From NCBI RefSeq assembly GCF_027213645.1, contig NZ_JAPWGL010000004.1:62001-126000 (forward strand): a DNA stretch of 64,000 bases, given 5' to 3'. The notes beneath the pieces are model-generated. The model was not told the DNA's origin, did no database searches, and worked only from the letters and a program-made list of their open reading frames with translations. Origin of the DNA: Pedobacter rhodius. GTDB lineage: Bacteria > Bacteroidota > Bacteroidia > Sphingobacteriales > Sphingobacteriaceae. A program made the position numbers and the translations under genes. Shown here in pieces: positions 1 through 8,957 of this stretch (positions are counted from its first letter, which is position 1; each line of letters begins with the position of its first letter).

Positions 1-617
1 ACACCGCTTACATCATCCAAATAATCTGTAAATGCTGTGCGGTAACCTATTTCGGAAAAAATACTCCAGGTGTCTTTATAATTATACCGGATACCACCCC
101 CATAGGGAATTGTTAAAACTATATTTGGATAATTGTTATCCTGCCCCTCTGTTAACAGGCGGTCTAACCTGTATCTTGTTCCCTGGTATTTTATTTCTGG
201 CTTAAAATTAACAAAGCCCACACCCGCAAATAGATAGGGTGTAAACCTTCTGTTTCCGCCATTTATCTTGTAATCGAAAAAGTTTATATCGAAAATTGCG
301 CTGCCCTCATTCAGCGCGGTTTTAAAACTTAAATTCCGTTCTCTGAATTGCTCATTAGCAGAATTTGCATCATTAGCCCGAATCTGTCCGTAATTATAGT
401 TTAACCTTAAACCCAGGTAAGAAGTGAAATTACGCTTAGCAAAAGCCCCAGCATTAAAGCCACTGATTTGTAACGGGTTATTCTGATTTAAATCACCTAT
501 ATATCCGGCACCTCCGGCAGAAAAGCCGATTTCCCAGGTGGCAAAAGACTGCGCGCTGCCGAGCTGTGAAAAAGATAAAAGAAGAAGGATGAATAAAACA
601 GGTTTGTTTAACGCCAT
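1..617 (-). CDS. PorG-like (DUF6089) outer-membrane protein, partial
   Basis: Reading the minus strand from the ATG at 617 gives about 205 residues; the rest lies beyond the window edge. It begins with a clear signal peptide (hydrophobic LFILLLLSF, cleavage after GSAQ) and continues into a barrel-like sequence with the YIGDLNQ element early in the mature protein, typical of DUF6089. That family includes PorG, an outer-membrane part of the type IX secretion machinery, and in this phylum it commonly follows the NAD kinase gene and precedes uppS and bamA. Here only two bases separate it from the NAD kinase stop, so the two are probably cotranscribed. The family call rests on motif and neighbourhood, not on an alignment. 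Confidence 0.75.
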   Translation of the reverse strand, partial: MALNKPVLFILLLLSFSQLGSAQSFATWEIGFSAGGAGYIGDLNQNNPLQISGFNAGAFAKRNFTSYLGLRLNYNYGQIRANDANSANEQFRERNLSFKTALNEGSAIFDINFFDYKINGGNRRFTPYLFAGVGFVNFKPEIKYQGTRYRLDRLLTEGQDNNYPNIVLTIPYGGGIRYNYKDTWSIFSEIGYRTAFTDYLDDVSG

Positions 618-619
618 AT

Positions 620-1501
620 TTAATAGTTACGGGTATCAATGCCCCATAATAATTTATTCCTTAACGTGTTTAAGTAAGTTTCATTGTTAAGACGAATAAG
701 ATTTACACAAAAATCGGCTTTTTTGATGGTAATTTTTACGGAACGCTCTACGGTAACGGTTCTGCTGTCGCAGGATACTAAAAATTTTGATTCTCTTGCC
801 TCTACTTCAAACGATAGGTTATTATCATCAGGAATAATGACCGGGCGAACATTTAAATTATGCGGCGCAATTGGTGTAATTACAAAACTTTGCGAATCGG
901 GATAAATAATAGGGCCTCCGCAACTTAACGAATAGGCTGTTGAGCCGGTTGGTGTGGCAATGATTAATCCATCGGCCCAATAAGAGTTTATAAACTCACC
1001 GTTCATGGAGGCATGAATAATCATCATCGCCGAATTATCGCGACGGTGAATCGTGATATCGTTTAAGGCAAAGTTTTCTTCTCCAAATAAACCATTATCA
1101 GATTCTAAGCGCAAAAGTGAGCGTTCATCCAAGGTGTATTCTCCGTGAATGAGGGCTTTTAAGGCCGATTCGATTTCTCCTTTATTAATACTTGCCAAAA
1201 AGCCTAAACGTCCAAAATTAATACCAATTACGGGAATACCAGAATTTCTGATTAGGGAAAGCGTATCCAGTAATGTACCGTCGCCACCTAAACTTAGCAA
1301 AACATCGGCTTGTTGCTTTAACTCCTCGTGGTTATGAAAAATAATGGTATGCGCCGGCAGTTTAATTTTACCATGGAGGGAGTTTTTAAATTTATGATGA
1401 AGAACCGGCTGTATGCCATGATTTTTTAAGAGATCGAAAATCTCCTGAACGTATGGCAATACGGTATCATTAAAATCTCTTCCATAAATGGCAATCCTCA
1501 T
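620..1501 (-). CDS. nadK: NAD kinase
   Basis: ATP-dependent NAD kinase that makes NADP in the cytosol. The 293-residue length is normal. The GGDGT nucleotide-binding motif is at residues 72-76, the second conserved block NDITIHR follows at about 146-152, and the glycine-rich TPTGSTAYS block is near 180. These make the family assignment safe. The start is the only reasonable ATG (MRIAIYGRDF), and the stop is two bases from the start of the downstream PorG-like gene. In related genomes it usually sits right behind the CBS-domain gene; here about 2 kb of exported-protein genes lie in between. Confidence 0.96.
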   Translation of the reverse strand: MRIAIYGRDFNDTVLPYVQEIFDLLKNHGIQPVLHHKFKNSLHGKIKLPAHTIIFHNHEELKQQADVLLSLGGDGTLLDTLSLIRNSGIPVIGINFGRLGFLASINKGEIESALKALIHGEYTLDERSLLRLESDNGLFGEENFALNDITIHRRDNSAMMIIHASMNGEFINSYWADGLIIATPTGSTAYSLSCGGPIIYPDSQSFVITPIAPHNLNVRPVIIPDDNNLSFEVEARESKFLVSCDSRTVTVERSVKITIKKADFCVNLIRLNNETYLNTLRNKLLWGIDTRNY

Positions 1502-1613
1502 AATAAAGGTTTAATTGTAAAGCGCTAGATTAAAAACATAATTTATTCAGGCGTTTACAAAACTAGTTTATTCTTTTAATAATAAACATAAATATTTTCA
1601 TTACACCCTATAA

Positions 1614-2150
1614 CTACAGTTTACCAAAAAAGATAGCAGGCATTGAATAGTTTATAACATAATACTGCAAATAATCTACACCGGTAAAGTTGACCCTAAT
1701 TTCTGATTTTATTCTTTCATCAATCTCCGCAATGTCTTTAACTGAAATATATGTTTTTTGATTTAAAAAATAATTAATATTTAAAACTGTACCATTTTCT
1801 GAAAGGCTAAATGATAGACTTAAAATCTCACTATTTATTTTTAAATACTTCAATTTAGACTTTAATACTTCAAAAATTATTTTTTTAACCTTATCATTAT
1901 CTAAATGAATATCCTTTTTTTGCATAGGGTAAGGAAATTCTACTTTAGGCAGAGGAGGAGGGACATTTTCATATTTATAATCTGGATTATTAATTCCGAT
2001 TCGAATCTTATCAGAGTTTGCAGCAGCCCCATAATCAGTAACTTTAAACCTTTTACCATTAATCTTATAAAGATCAGCTTGAATAGCTTTTTGCGCATAA
2101 CAAGATGAAAACATGCATATCGCTAAACTTAAGACAATTAACTTTTTCAT
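1614..2150 (-). CDS. Hypothetical exported protein
   Basis: A 178-residue protein of unknown function. It starts with a short signal sequence (MKKLIVLSLAICMF) followed by SSCYAQ, so it is exported either as a lipoprotein on the cysteine or by cleavage after YAQ. A proline-rich stretch (VPPPLPKVEFPYP, about 62-75) precedes an alpha/beta region of about 90 residues. There are no catalytic motifs I recognise; the C-terminal half faintly resembles TonB C-terminal-like folds, but I would not name it. Its ATG overlaps the stop of the decayed upstream gene by one base (TAATG), so it was probably translated by coupling with that gene. Confidence 0.6.
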   Translation of the reverse strand: MKKLIVLSLAICMFSSCYAQKAIQADLYKINGKRFKVTDYGAAANSDKIRIGINNPDYKYENVPPPLPKVEFPYPMQKKDIHLDNDKVKKIIFEVLKSKLKYLKINSEILSLSFSLSENGTVLNINYFLNQKTYISVKDIAEIDERIKSEIRVNFTGVDYLQYYVINYSMPAIFFGKL

Positions 2151-3503
2151 TATTGACAGTTTGAAGGTATATTATTAAATAAATTGACGATGGCTTTGGG
2201 CGTTAAATTTAGAAGATCGCTATGATATGGGTTGTTTGGCAGAGCATTAAAATCGCTTAAAAAAGAATTGTATTTTGTAATAAAGGTATTATAAGCTGTT
2301 ACTTCTGCTGGTGTACCATTAGCATTAAATTTTGGAAAAGATGTTCCGCTATTGGTTAATTCCTCAATCCATAATTCATATAAACGCTTTTGTCCATCTG
2401 TTCCATAAATATCAAAAGCTGTAGTACTATTATGCATGATATCAGTTATCACAGCTTGTTCAAATTCAATATTAACAAAGCCCGCTTGTCCAACCTTATT
2501 TACTCGGGCGTATTGTTATGTACCTCCGGGATATAGCCGGTCTTGATAGGCATGGTATAATTCATGTTCCAGCATATCAACACGGCTTGCGGCATAGTTA
2601 TTACTGAAGCTAATGCTGTTTTGCCCGGGGTGGTATTGCGCACTTTCGCTTATATTTTCGATACAAAATTTGAATTGAATGCTACTGGTTTTAAAATAAC
2701 CACTTAAATATCGGGTGGCGCAGTTAAAGGCATTATACTCATTTAAGGTGTTATTAATCGTTTGCATTTGTTGGTCAGATAAGCCTTCACAAAATTGTTT
2801 GGCCAAAACATTTATACTATCCTGTACGGCCGGGCCGGTACCAGCTGAGCCACTACCCATTATCTCGCAAGAATTATATAAAAATATGGAGCTATAAACA
2901 ACGCCGGTATTTGCATCCCATGTTGTTAGATACCAATCTGTGCAAACTGAAGCACCAGGATCCGGTTGCAACGTCATCGATGATTTCTTTTTAAGCATGG
3001 ATTCATCCTCGTTTAAACTGTTTAGTTTCAGATTATACTTAAAACCGCCATTTTCAAACTGCCACCCGTTAAGGAAACATGGTCGGCATTTAATACCAAT
3101 ACTTTACCTGAATATTGGCCGTCGAGATTCTTTAAATTCTTATCCCCATGATAAATCGCGACAATATTATTTAAATTCTCCGGAACATTAGAATTAATAA
3201 ACTCTATTAATTTAGCAGAATACTTACCAGCAGAATCTACTATTATCAAACGGGAAATTATCTTATTTGTATCTACAGTTAATTTATAGTTGGAGGGAAG
3301 AAAAATATAAGTTGAATTATCTTTCGAAATTGATACTGCGTTTTGCCAGCTAGGGCTATAATTTTTATTGGCGGTAGAAAACCAATTCTTTGCTCCAGCA
3401 ATTATGTTATTGGCGTTTTCCCGTTCAGTTTTATCTTTTTTACAGCAGTATAAAATAGAGCAAAAATTGTGGTAGTAAAAAGGAGTGAGCGTTTAAATTT
3501 CAT
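2150..3503 (-). pseudogene. Decayed lipoprotein with HExxH metallopeptidase motif
   Basis: Three minus-strand fragments join into one protein. From the ATG at 3503 comes a signal sequence (MKFKRSLLFTTTIF) that runs out of frame near 3437-3450. A one-base shift there restores CKKDKTE, a plausible lipoprotein cysteine, and continues in frame to about 3062. There a second one-base shift restores QFENGGFKYNLKL, leading into the next fragment. That fragment holds HELYH (codons at 2552-2566), an HExxH zinc-peptidase motif. It ends at an in-frame TAA (2516-2518), after which the same frame stays open to 2150. So there are two frameshifts and one nonsense codon. Either the gene is dead or the assembly has several errors; three independent lesions favour real decay. 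The peptidase family was not identified. Confidence 0.75.
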
Positions 3504-3542
3504 GAAGTTTTTTTACATAAAGATATAAGATTTATGTAAATA

Positions 3543-4205
3543 CTACACGTTTAAGTAGTTCATAAAAGAATCGAAACGTTCCTGCGAACCGTCGTCTACT
3601 TGAGTGTTATTGTAAACTTCCTTAACCTGATAATTATAACGTTCGAAAGAAGCAACTAAAGCTGTTATTTCTGTTTTATTAACTTTTAATGTAACCTCCA
3701 GGCGGGTAGAATCTTCAAAAGAGTTTACGTAAGATGAAAGTATTTGTGCGTTATCAGCTTCCACAATCTGGGCAATGTGTGCCAAAGAATTATCACGATT
3801 ACTAATTTCTAAAACGATAATACCACCCGGCTCGTTCACTGCGTATAAGGATGCAACAGAATCTAAAATGTTATTAATAGAAATTAACCCGGCATAATTT
3901 TTCTGTTGGTCTAGCACCGGAACAGCCGTCAATTTGAGCGTACTCAGCAGCCTGATAACGTCGTAAGTATGCGCATTATTAAAAACAAAGGCATTTAACA
4001 AATTGAGATTAACATCTTTAATTAAAATGTCGTGATTGCGGACCTCGAGTAAATCATCTTCGGAAAGTAAACCTAAAAACTGATCATCATTAACCACAGG
4101 CATATGCTTAAGCTTAAATTCGTTCATCCGATCTAAGACTTTCTGCACCGTGTCGTCCGTTTTTACCGGCGGTATAACATTTGATATGATTTCTTCGGCA
4201 AACAT
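3543..4205 (-). CDS. CBS-domain protein (CBS pair plus regulatory tail)
   Basis: A 220-residue cytosolic protein. Two CBS motifs occupy roughly residues 5-125 (repeated pattern LKHMPVV...LLSEDDLL and LTAVPVL...LISINNIL). About 80 further residues resemble an ACT-like fold (GGIIVLEISNRDNSLAHI...). CBS pairs usually bind adenine nucleotides and regulate a partner; no partner can be deduced here. Its ATG overlaps the stop of the upstream hydrolase by one base, so the two are translationally coupled. In this phylum the gene normally belongs to the NAD kinase / porG / uppS / bamA block. Confidence 0.85.
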   Translation of the reverse strand: MFAEEIISNVIPPVKTDDTVQKVLDRMNEFKLKHMPVVNDDQFLGLLSEDDLLEVRNHDILIKDVNLNLLNAFVFNNAHTYDVIRLLSTLKLTAVPVLDQQKNYAGLISINNILDSVASLYAVNEPGGIIVLEISNRDNSLAHIAQIVEADNAQILSSYVNSFEDSTRLEVTLKVNKTEITALVASFERYNYQVKEVYNNTQVDDGSQERFDSFMNYLNV

Positions 4206-4969
4206 TATTTTAATAATACCCTATCTAAAAATTTCTCTAAGTAAGCATTAAATATTTCCGGATGCTCCATCATTGGCGCATGTCCGCATTTATCAACCCA
4301 GTTCAATTCTGAATTTGGCAACAGCTGGTAAAATTCTTCCGCTACTTCAGGTGGGGTAACTTTATCATTTTTACCCCAGATCAAAGAAACCGGGATTGTA
4401 ATTTTCGATAATTCTTTACCCATATTATGACGAATAGCCGATTTTGCCATGGTTAAAATACGTATAACCCTCGATCTGTCGTTAACGGTTTTAAAAACCT
4501 CTTGAACAAGTTCTGGTGTGGCTGTTGCCGGATCGTAAAATGTAAATTCTACTTTTTCTTTTATATAATCATAACTTTCCCTTCGTGGAAACGAACCTCC
4601 GAAAGCATTTTCATATAAACCAGAACTTCCCGTGAGCACTAAAGCTTTAACAAATTCCTGGTGCGCAACTGTAAACACCAGGCCAACATGACCGCCTAAT
4701 GAATTGCCAATAAGTACAACCTGCCCTAAGTTTTTATATTTAATAAAGCGATGAAGGTATCTTGATAATGCCTTAACACCTAAGGTTAAAATTGGCAATT
4801 CGTAAATCGGAAGAATAGGAACAACAACACGGTAACGATCTTTAAATTGTTCAATAACCGGTTCCCAGTTACTCAATTCACCCATCAAACCATGCAGCAA
4901 TACCAGTGTTTCGCCTTTCCCGGCTTCGATGTATTTAAATCCTTCTTCTTCTATTACCTGGTATTTCAT
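4205..4969 (-). CDS. Alpha/beta hydrolase
   Basis: A 254-residue alpha/beta-hydrolase-fold protein with a complete apparent triad: serine 90 in GNSLGG, aspartate 202 in WGKND and histidine 230 in CGHAP. The oxyanion-hole motif LLHGLMG is at residues 24-30. No signal peptide, so it is cytosolic. The substrate cannot be deduced; the family includes esterases, C-C hydrolases and haloperoxidase-like proteins. It is first in a run with the CBS gene (one-base overlap). Upstream of the ATG is AT-rich DNA without a clear TAnnTTTG. Confidence 0.88.
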   Translation of the reverse strand: MKYQVIEEEGFKYIEAGKGETLVLLHGLMGELSNWEPVIEQFKDRYRVVVPILPIYELPILTLGVKALSRYLHRFIKYKNLGQVVLIGNSLGGHVGLVFTVAHQEFVKALVLTGSSGLYENAFGGSFPRRESYDYIKEKVEFTFYDPATATPELVQEVFKTVNDRSRVIRILTMAKSAIRHNMGKELSKITIPVSLIWGKNDKVTPPEVAEEFYQLLPNSELNWVDKCGHAPMMEHPEIFNAYLEKFLDRVLLK

Positions 4970-5080
4970 ATATATTATATACAGTATATTGCTACTAAGT
5001 TAGTAGAGTAAAATTAATTTTTGGCATTTCCTTACTATTTTTCTGAAATAAAATGGAAAACGGTCTAAAAACAATTATTA

Positions 5081-5165
5081 GTGTATCAAGATGAGGGTAT
5101 CCAGTATCAAGATAGGAGTATCAAGTATCAAGATTTGAGTACCGGGTATCGAGATATTAGTATTA
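5081..5165. repeat. Degenerate GTATCAAG repeat cluster
   Basis: Five or more imperfect copies of GTATCAAG/GTATCGAG lie in 85 bases between the hydrolase and the GatB/YqeY gene (for example AGTATCAAGTATCAAGAT at about 5128-5145). The same words occur in the opposite orientation at 28906-28981. An open frame across it is a by-product of the repeat and is not a gene. Confidence 0.7.
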
Positions 5166-5221
5166 TGGGCCGCTATCAACTAATATTCCACTTTAAACTT
5201 TTAGACTTTAAGCTTTCCGCT

Positions 5222-5668
5222 CTATGCCAGTTTTTCTTTAACGATTTCGGCAATCAATTTGCCGTCAGCTTTACCTGCAAGCGCTTTGTTCGCCAAGCCC
5301 ATAACCTTACCCATGTCCTTAACTGATGTGGCGCCCGATTGTTTGATAACATCAGCAATTATCGCTTCAACCTCAGTTCTATCTAATTGTTTCGGTAAAA
5401 ACTGGTTGATGACATCAATCTCTTCTTCTTCTACCTTATATAAATCTTCGCGGTTTTGCTGTTTATAAATATCGGCCGATTCGCGACGTTGTTTAATCAG
5501 CTTTTGGAGAATTTTTAATTCAGTTTCTTCTGTAATTTCTTCTGACGCACCCTTCTCGGTTTTGGCCAGAAGAATTGCAGCTTTAATTGCTCTTAATCCT
5601 CTTAACTGCGCATCGTTTTTAGCCAGCATGGCTTTTTTTATTTCCTGATCTATTGTGTTTGATATCAT
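5222..5668 (-). CDS. GatB/YqeY domain-containing protein
   Basis: A 148-residue soluble protein of the YqeY family, related to the tail domain of the GatB subunit of tRNA amidotransferase. The family pattern is intact: an N-terminal helix (IDQEIKKAMLAKND...LRAIKAAI), the segment QLIKQRRESADIY-like (LIKQRRESADIYKQQNRED, about 77-95), and a C-terminal GKVMGLANKALAGKADG block. The exact role of stand-alone YqeY proteins is not settled; tRNA-linked functions are presumed. Repetitive GGTTAAT words (about 5674-5702) lie just upstream. Confidence 0.92.
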   Translation of the reverse strand: MISNTIDQEIKKAMLAKNDAQLRGLRAIKAAILLAKTEKGASEEITEETELKILQKLIKQRRESADIYKQQNREDLYKVEEEEIDVINQFLPKQLDRTEVEAIIADVIKQSGATSVKDMGKVMGLANKALAGKADGKLIAEIVKEKLA

Positions 5669-5795
5669 TTTTGGTTAATTGGTTAAAATGGTTAATCGGT
5701 TAATCGTAAAACCCACACCCAAATTTTATTTTCAAATATTATTATCGTTGTTTGATTGGCTAACTATACAATAACCAATTAAAACAGTTCCACAG

Positions 5796-6557
5796 TTAAC
5801 CTGCTCTATTTACAAGCGTTGCCGTGGCCTGTGCAGTCGGCATAATCAGCATATCGTTAATATTTACATGCTTAGGTCTGCTCACTACATACCAGATTGC
5901 ATCGGCAATATCATCGGCAATTAAAGGTTCTAAACCTGCATAAACATTTTTAGCACGTTCTGCATCTCCTTTAAAACGAACGACTGAAAATTCGGTTTCA
6001 ACCATGCCCGGATTAATCGCTGTTACTTTAATATCGTGCTGTAAGAGATCAATCCGCATGGCCTTACTTAATGCATCTACAGCATGTTTGGTTGCGCAAT
6101 AAACATTTCCGTTTGGATAAACTTCCTGACCGGCAATTGAACCGATGTTTACGATGTGGCCCGATTTATTTGGAATCATCCAGTTAGAAACAATTTTTGT
6201 CACATACAGCAAGCCTTTAACATTGGTGTCAATCATGGTATCCCAATCATCGGTATTGCCTTTATCAATCGGATCTAATCCCTGGCTTAAACCCGCATTG
6301 TTTATCAGCACATCAACTTTTTTCCATTCAGCCGGGATAGCCTCAAAAGCTTTATTTAAATTTTCTTTTTCACGAATATCGGCTAAAACCTGCTGGGTGG
6401 TTATTGCATATTTAGCTTCAAGATGATGCGCAATTTTAGCTAAACGGTCGGCTCTGCGGGCAACCAAAATAAGGTTATACCCATTTTGCGCAAAGATATG
6501 TGCACAAGCTTCGCCAATACCTGAAGTCGCGCCAGTAATTAAAGCAATTTTAGACAT
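5796..6557 (-). CDS. Short-chain dehydrogenase/reductase (YdfG-like)
   Basis: A classical 253-residue SDR. The cofactor motif TGATSGIG covers residues 8-15, NNAG 86-89, the catalytic serine is S140, and YxxxK is Y153/K157. The pattern and length match the NADP-dependent YdfG/serine 3-dehydrogenase group, which reduces 3-hydroxy acids and similar small substrates; the true substrate is unknown. It is monocistronic, with its own -7 box at 6610-6617. The convergent or divergent frames on the other strand are shadows. Confidence 0.92.
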   Translation of the reverse strand: MSKIALITGATSGIGEACAHIFAQNGYNLILVARRADRLAKIAHHLEAKYAITTQQVLADIREKENLNKAFEAIPAEWKKVDVLINNAGLSQGLDPIDKGNTDDWDTMIDTNVKGLLYVTKIVSNWMIPNKSGHIVNIGSIAGQEVYPNGNVYCATKHAVDALSKAMRIDLLQHDIKVTAINPGMVETEFSVVRFKGDAERAKNVYAGLEPLIADDIADAIWYVVSRPKHVNINDMLIMPTAQATATLVNRAG

Positions 6558-6609
6558 ATTGATAAAATAATAAGTTGGAAAATATTTTCTATACCTTCCA
6601 TAATCGCAA

Positions 6610-6617
6610 CAAAGGTA
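6610..6617 (-). promoter_or_regulatory. -7 element TACCTTTG for the SDR gene
   Basis: Minus-strand TACCTTTG matches the Bacteroidota -7 consensus TAnnTTTG, 52 bases before the ATG at 6557. No clear -33 TTTG is visible. Confidence 0.55.
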
Positions 6618-6638
6618 AGTTTTTTTTAGATTGTGCTG

Positions 6639-7445
6639 CTACTCGAAAAACAAGCTGAATGTAAAATGACGCAGCTTGGTTTTATCCAAAGGGTTCGCGA
6701 AAGCCGTATTGTCATGCTGCAAAATATCATTCATAGAATACGAAACTTTTATCTCGGGCGACATCTTAAAATACTCAAAATACAGGTCAAATCCAATTCC
6801 GGTTTCATAGGAAAAGTAGTTTCTTTTATTTTTCAATAACTTATTAATCTGGGTTTCGCCTTCATCGAAAGTTTTCTTTTTAGAGGCGATATCCATGGAA
6901 TATTTTGCACCACCTAACCAGTAAGCCCTGAAATTATTTAATCTGTTCGATTTTATTTTTATGCCTATTGGGATTTCGAACATTGTCGCCTGAACTTTTT
7001 TATCGATAGCTGTTTGAAAAGCAGGCGGTGTTATTGCCGTGTTTATTGGTTGAGTAGTCTCCGGGGCAGGCTCGTACTCATAACGAATAATCCTGTCGCT
7101 AAAAATTAATGACGGTGTTGCTCTAATGTCAAAGTTTTCGGAAACCCGCTTGTTTACAACGAAACCCAGACCAAACCCCACAGAAGGAGGACTTGAAATT
7201 GCCCGCATGGGTTGTGTAATCTGTCTTCCACCTTCCGGATTATAGGTAACGCTATTACCATCAGCGGTTTCATAAAAAGCATTTCTCCAGTTTGCCGCCT
7301 TTAAAATTTTGTACTCCGCAGAAATATATTGAAAACTGAAACCAAAATGTAAGTCTTCATCATCTACACCCCCACCCCAGTTTTGGGCAAAAGAAGTTGT
7401 AACAACCATAAAAAGGAAGATGATAAGGCTTAATTTTTTTATCAT
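6639..7445 (-). CDS. porT: PorT family outer-membrane protein (type IX secretion)
   Basis: A 268-residue protein with a signal peptide (cleavage after TSFAQ) and a barrel-like mature region. PorT is a type IX secretion and gliding component of this phylum. The order ubiE then porT is a conserved arrangement there and strengthens the call, because barrel sequences alone are weakly diagnostic. Its ATG overlaps the end of ubiE by four bases (7442-7445), so translation is coupled. It terminates in a phenylalanine-ending beta-strand (FTFSLFFE), as expected for outer-membrane barrels. Confidence 0.82.
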   Translation of the reverse strand: MIKKLSLIIFLFMVVTTSFAQNWGGGVDDEDLHFGFSFQYISAEYKILKAANWRNAFYETADGNSVTYNPEGGRQITQPMRAISSPPSVGFGLGFVVNKRVSENFDIRATPSLIFSDRIIRYEYEPAPETTQPINTAITPPAFQTAIDKKVQATMFEIPIGIKIKSNRLNNFRAYWLGGAKYSMDIASKKKTFDEGETQINKLLKNKRNYFSYETGIGFDLYFEYFKMSPEIKVSYSMNDILQHDNTAFANPLDKTKLRHFTFSLFFE

Positions 7446-8173
7446 TTAGAACCGGTATATATCGAACTTATTCCAAACGTTAAAATTGTTTGTTTGGTAC
7501 TTTTGAAACCTACTTTTTCCATCAAAATTGTAAAATCTTTTCCATCGGGAAAAGCCGCAACAGATTCTGGTAAATAAGTATATGCCCGCGCATCTTTAGA
7601 AAATAGCTTTCCGAAGAATGGGGTAATCTGCTTAAAATAGAAATTATACAATTGTTTCACTGGAAAAACCTTCGGTTTTGAAAATTCTAAAACCACTAGT
7701 TTACCGCCGGGTTTTAAAACCCTGAACATATCGCTTAAACCCTGTTCTAAATGCTCGAAGTTACGCACGCCATAAGCCACCGTAATGGCATCGAAAGTAT
7801 CATCAGCAAAATGCAAACCTTCAGAATCACCAAGCTGAACGGAGAAAATTTCAGTTAAACTACGTTCATTAATCTTCTTTTTGGCAACTTCAAGCATGCC
7901 TTCAGAAATATCGACACCGATAACTTTTTCAGGGTGTAATTTTTTTATTGCTTCAAAAGCGAAATCACCTGTTCCGGTTGCCACGTCGAGCATAATACGA
8001 GGCTGCAAAGAAATCAGCTCCTTAATCGCTTTCTTGCGCCACAAAACGTCTATTCCAAGTGAAAGGAAATGGTTTAAAAAATCGTACGTGCCCGAAATGT
8101 TGTTAAACATGGTTGCAACCTGCTCTTTTTTAGTCGCGTTGTCTACCTGATATGGTGTGATGTTCTGATTCAT
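7442..8173 (-). CDS. ubiE: Demethylmenaquinone methyltransferase UbiE/MenG
   Basis: SAM-dependent C-methyltransferase, the last step of menaquinone synthesis. The SAM-binding motif DVATGTGD is at residues 63-70, counted from MNQNITPYQV. The C-terminal signatures YGVRNFE and LVVLEFSKP are present. I place the start at 8173 rather than the ATG at 8185, because the -7 box TATCTTTG (8183-8190) overlaps the upstream codon, which should therefore not be transcribed. That gives 243 residues. It is coupled to porT by a four-base overlap. Confidence 0.95.
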   Translation of the reverse strand: MNQNITPYQVDNATKKEQVATMFNNISGTYDFLNHFLSLGIDVLWRKKAIKELISLQPRIMLDVATGTGDFAFEAIKKLHPEKVIGVDISEGMLEVAKKKINERSLTEIFSVQLGDSEGLHFADDTFDAITVAYGVRNFEHLEQGLSDMFRVLKPGGKLVVLEFSKPKVFPVKQLYNFYFKQITPFFGKLFSKDARAYTYLPESVAAFPDGKDFTILMEKVGFKSTKQTILTFGISSIYTGSK

Positions 8174-8182
8174 GATGTGTGG

Positions 8183-8190
8183 CAAAGATA
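8183..8190 (-). promoter_or_regulatory. -7 element TATCTTTG for ubiE-porT
   Basis: Minus-strand TATCTTTG, nine bases before the ATG at 8173. It decides the start, because the alternative in-frame ATG (8183-8185) lies inside the box. Confidence 0.65.
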
Positions 8191-8288
8191 AGTTTATTGT
8201 TTAACTGTTTAAATTGTTTTAATCGGTTAATTGTCAAATGAACTGCAGTTAAACAGTTTAAACGCTTAAACCATCCTTACAAAATTAC

Positions 8289-8296
8289 TACCTTTG
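8289..8296 (+). promoter_or_regulatory. -7 element TACCTTTG for engB, near-leaderless
   Basis: TACCTTTG followed by CAAT and then the ATG at 8301. Only four bases separate box and start, so the message would have almost no leader. Confidence 0.55.
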
Positions 8297-8300
8297 CAAT

Positions 8301-8921
8301 ATGATTATCAAAACGGCAACATTTGTTTGCAGCAATACCCAGGTTTCGGCTTTACCCGCGCCAACCATGCCCGAATATGCATTTATCGGCCGTTCAAATG
8401 TGGGGAAATCTTCGTTAATTAACATGTTGGTTAACCACCACGGACTTGCAAAAACATCGCAGCGGCCTGGAAAAACACAGTTAATTAATCATTTCCTAAT
8501 AAACGAAGCCTGGTACATTGTGGATTTGCCGGGCTATGGTTACGCAAAGGTTTCTAAAACCAGCAGGGAAAAATGGGAAAAGTTTATTCGTGCCTACATC
8601 ACAAAAAGAGAAAGCCTTCAGTGTGTTTTTGTTTTGATAGACAGCCGCTTAACACCCCAGCAAATTGATATCGAGTTTTGTTACTGGCTGGGCGAAAAAC
8701 AAATTCCATTTGCATTGCTTTTTACCAAGGCTGATAAGCAAGGTATGAATGAATCGCTTAAAAATGTTGCCGCCTTTAAGAAAAAGCTTGGCGATTTTTT
8801 TGAAGAAATACCGACAACTATTTTAACATCCGCAGAAAAACAAACCGGAAAAGAAGAGGTTTTAAACTTTATTTATGAGGTTAATAAAGATTTCGTAAAG
8901 CCGGTTATCAGCAAATTTTAA
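8301..8921 (+). CDS. engB: Ribosome biogenesis GTPase EngB (YihA/YsxC)
   Basis: A 206-residue essential GTPase of large-subunit ribosome assembly. The P-loop GRSNVGKS is at residues 30-37, the G3 motif DLPGYG follows, and the G4 motif TKAD is near residue 143. Length and N-terminus (MIIKTATFV) match the family. It is divergent from ubiE; the two promoters lie within about 130 bases of each other. The -7 box sits four bases before the ATG. Confidence 0.96.
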   Translation: MIIKTATFVCSNTQVSALPAPTMPEYAFIGRSNVGKSSLINMLVNHHGLAKTSQRPGKTQLINHFLINEAWYIVDLPGYGYAKVSKTSREKWEKFIRAYITKRESLQCVFVLIDSRLTPQQIDIEFCYWLGEKQIPFALLFTKADKQGMNESLKNVAAFKKKLGDFFEEIPTTILTSAEKQTGKEEVLNFIYEVNKDFVKPVISKF

Positions 8922-8957
8922 GCAGTCTGAAGCTAAATAAAAATCGTATATATAAAA

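Noticed and set aside
2516..2518. In-frame TAA read through by recoding
   Set aside because: TAA is not a known selenocysteine or pyrrolysine codon, and two frameshifts in the same gene make decay the simpler reading.
2150..3249. Three separate small genes on the minus strand
   Set aside because: They share one reading path once two one-base shifts and one TAA are bridged, and they join into a single lipoprotein with HExxH; they are pieces of one decayed gene.
5081..5326. 81-residue open frame on the plus strand
   Set aside because: It consists of GTATCAAG repeat and antisense of the GatB/YqeY gene; no start context or homologue-like sequence.
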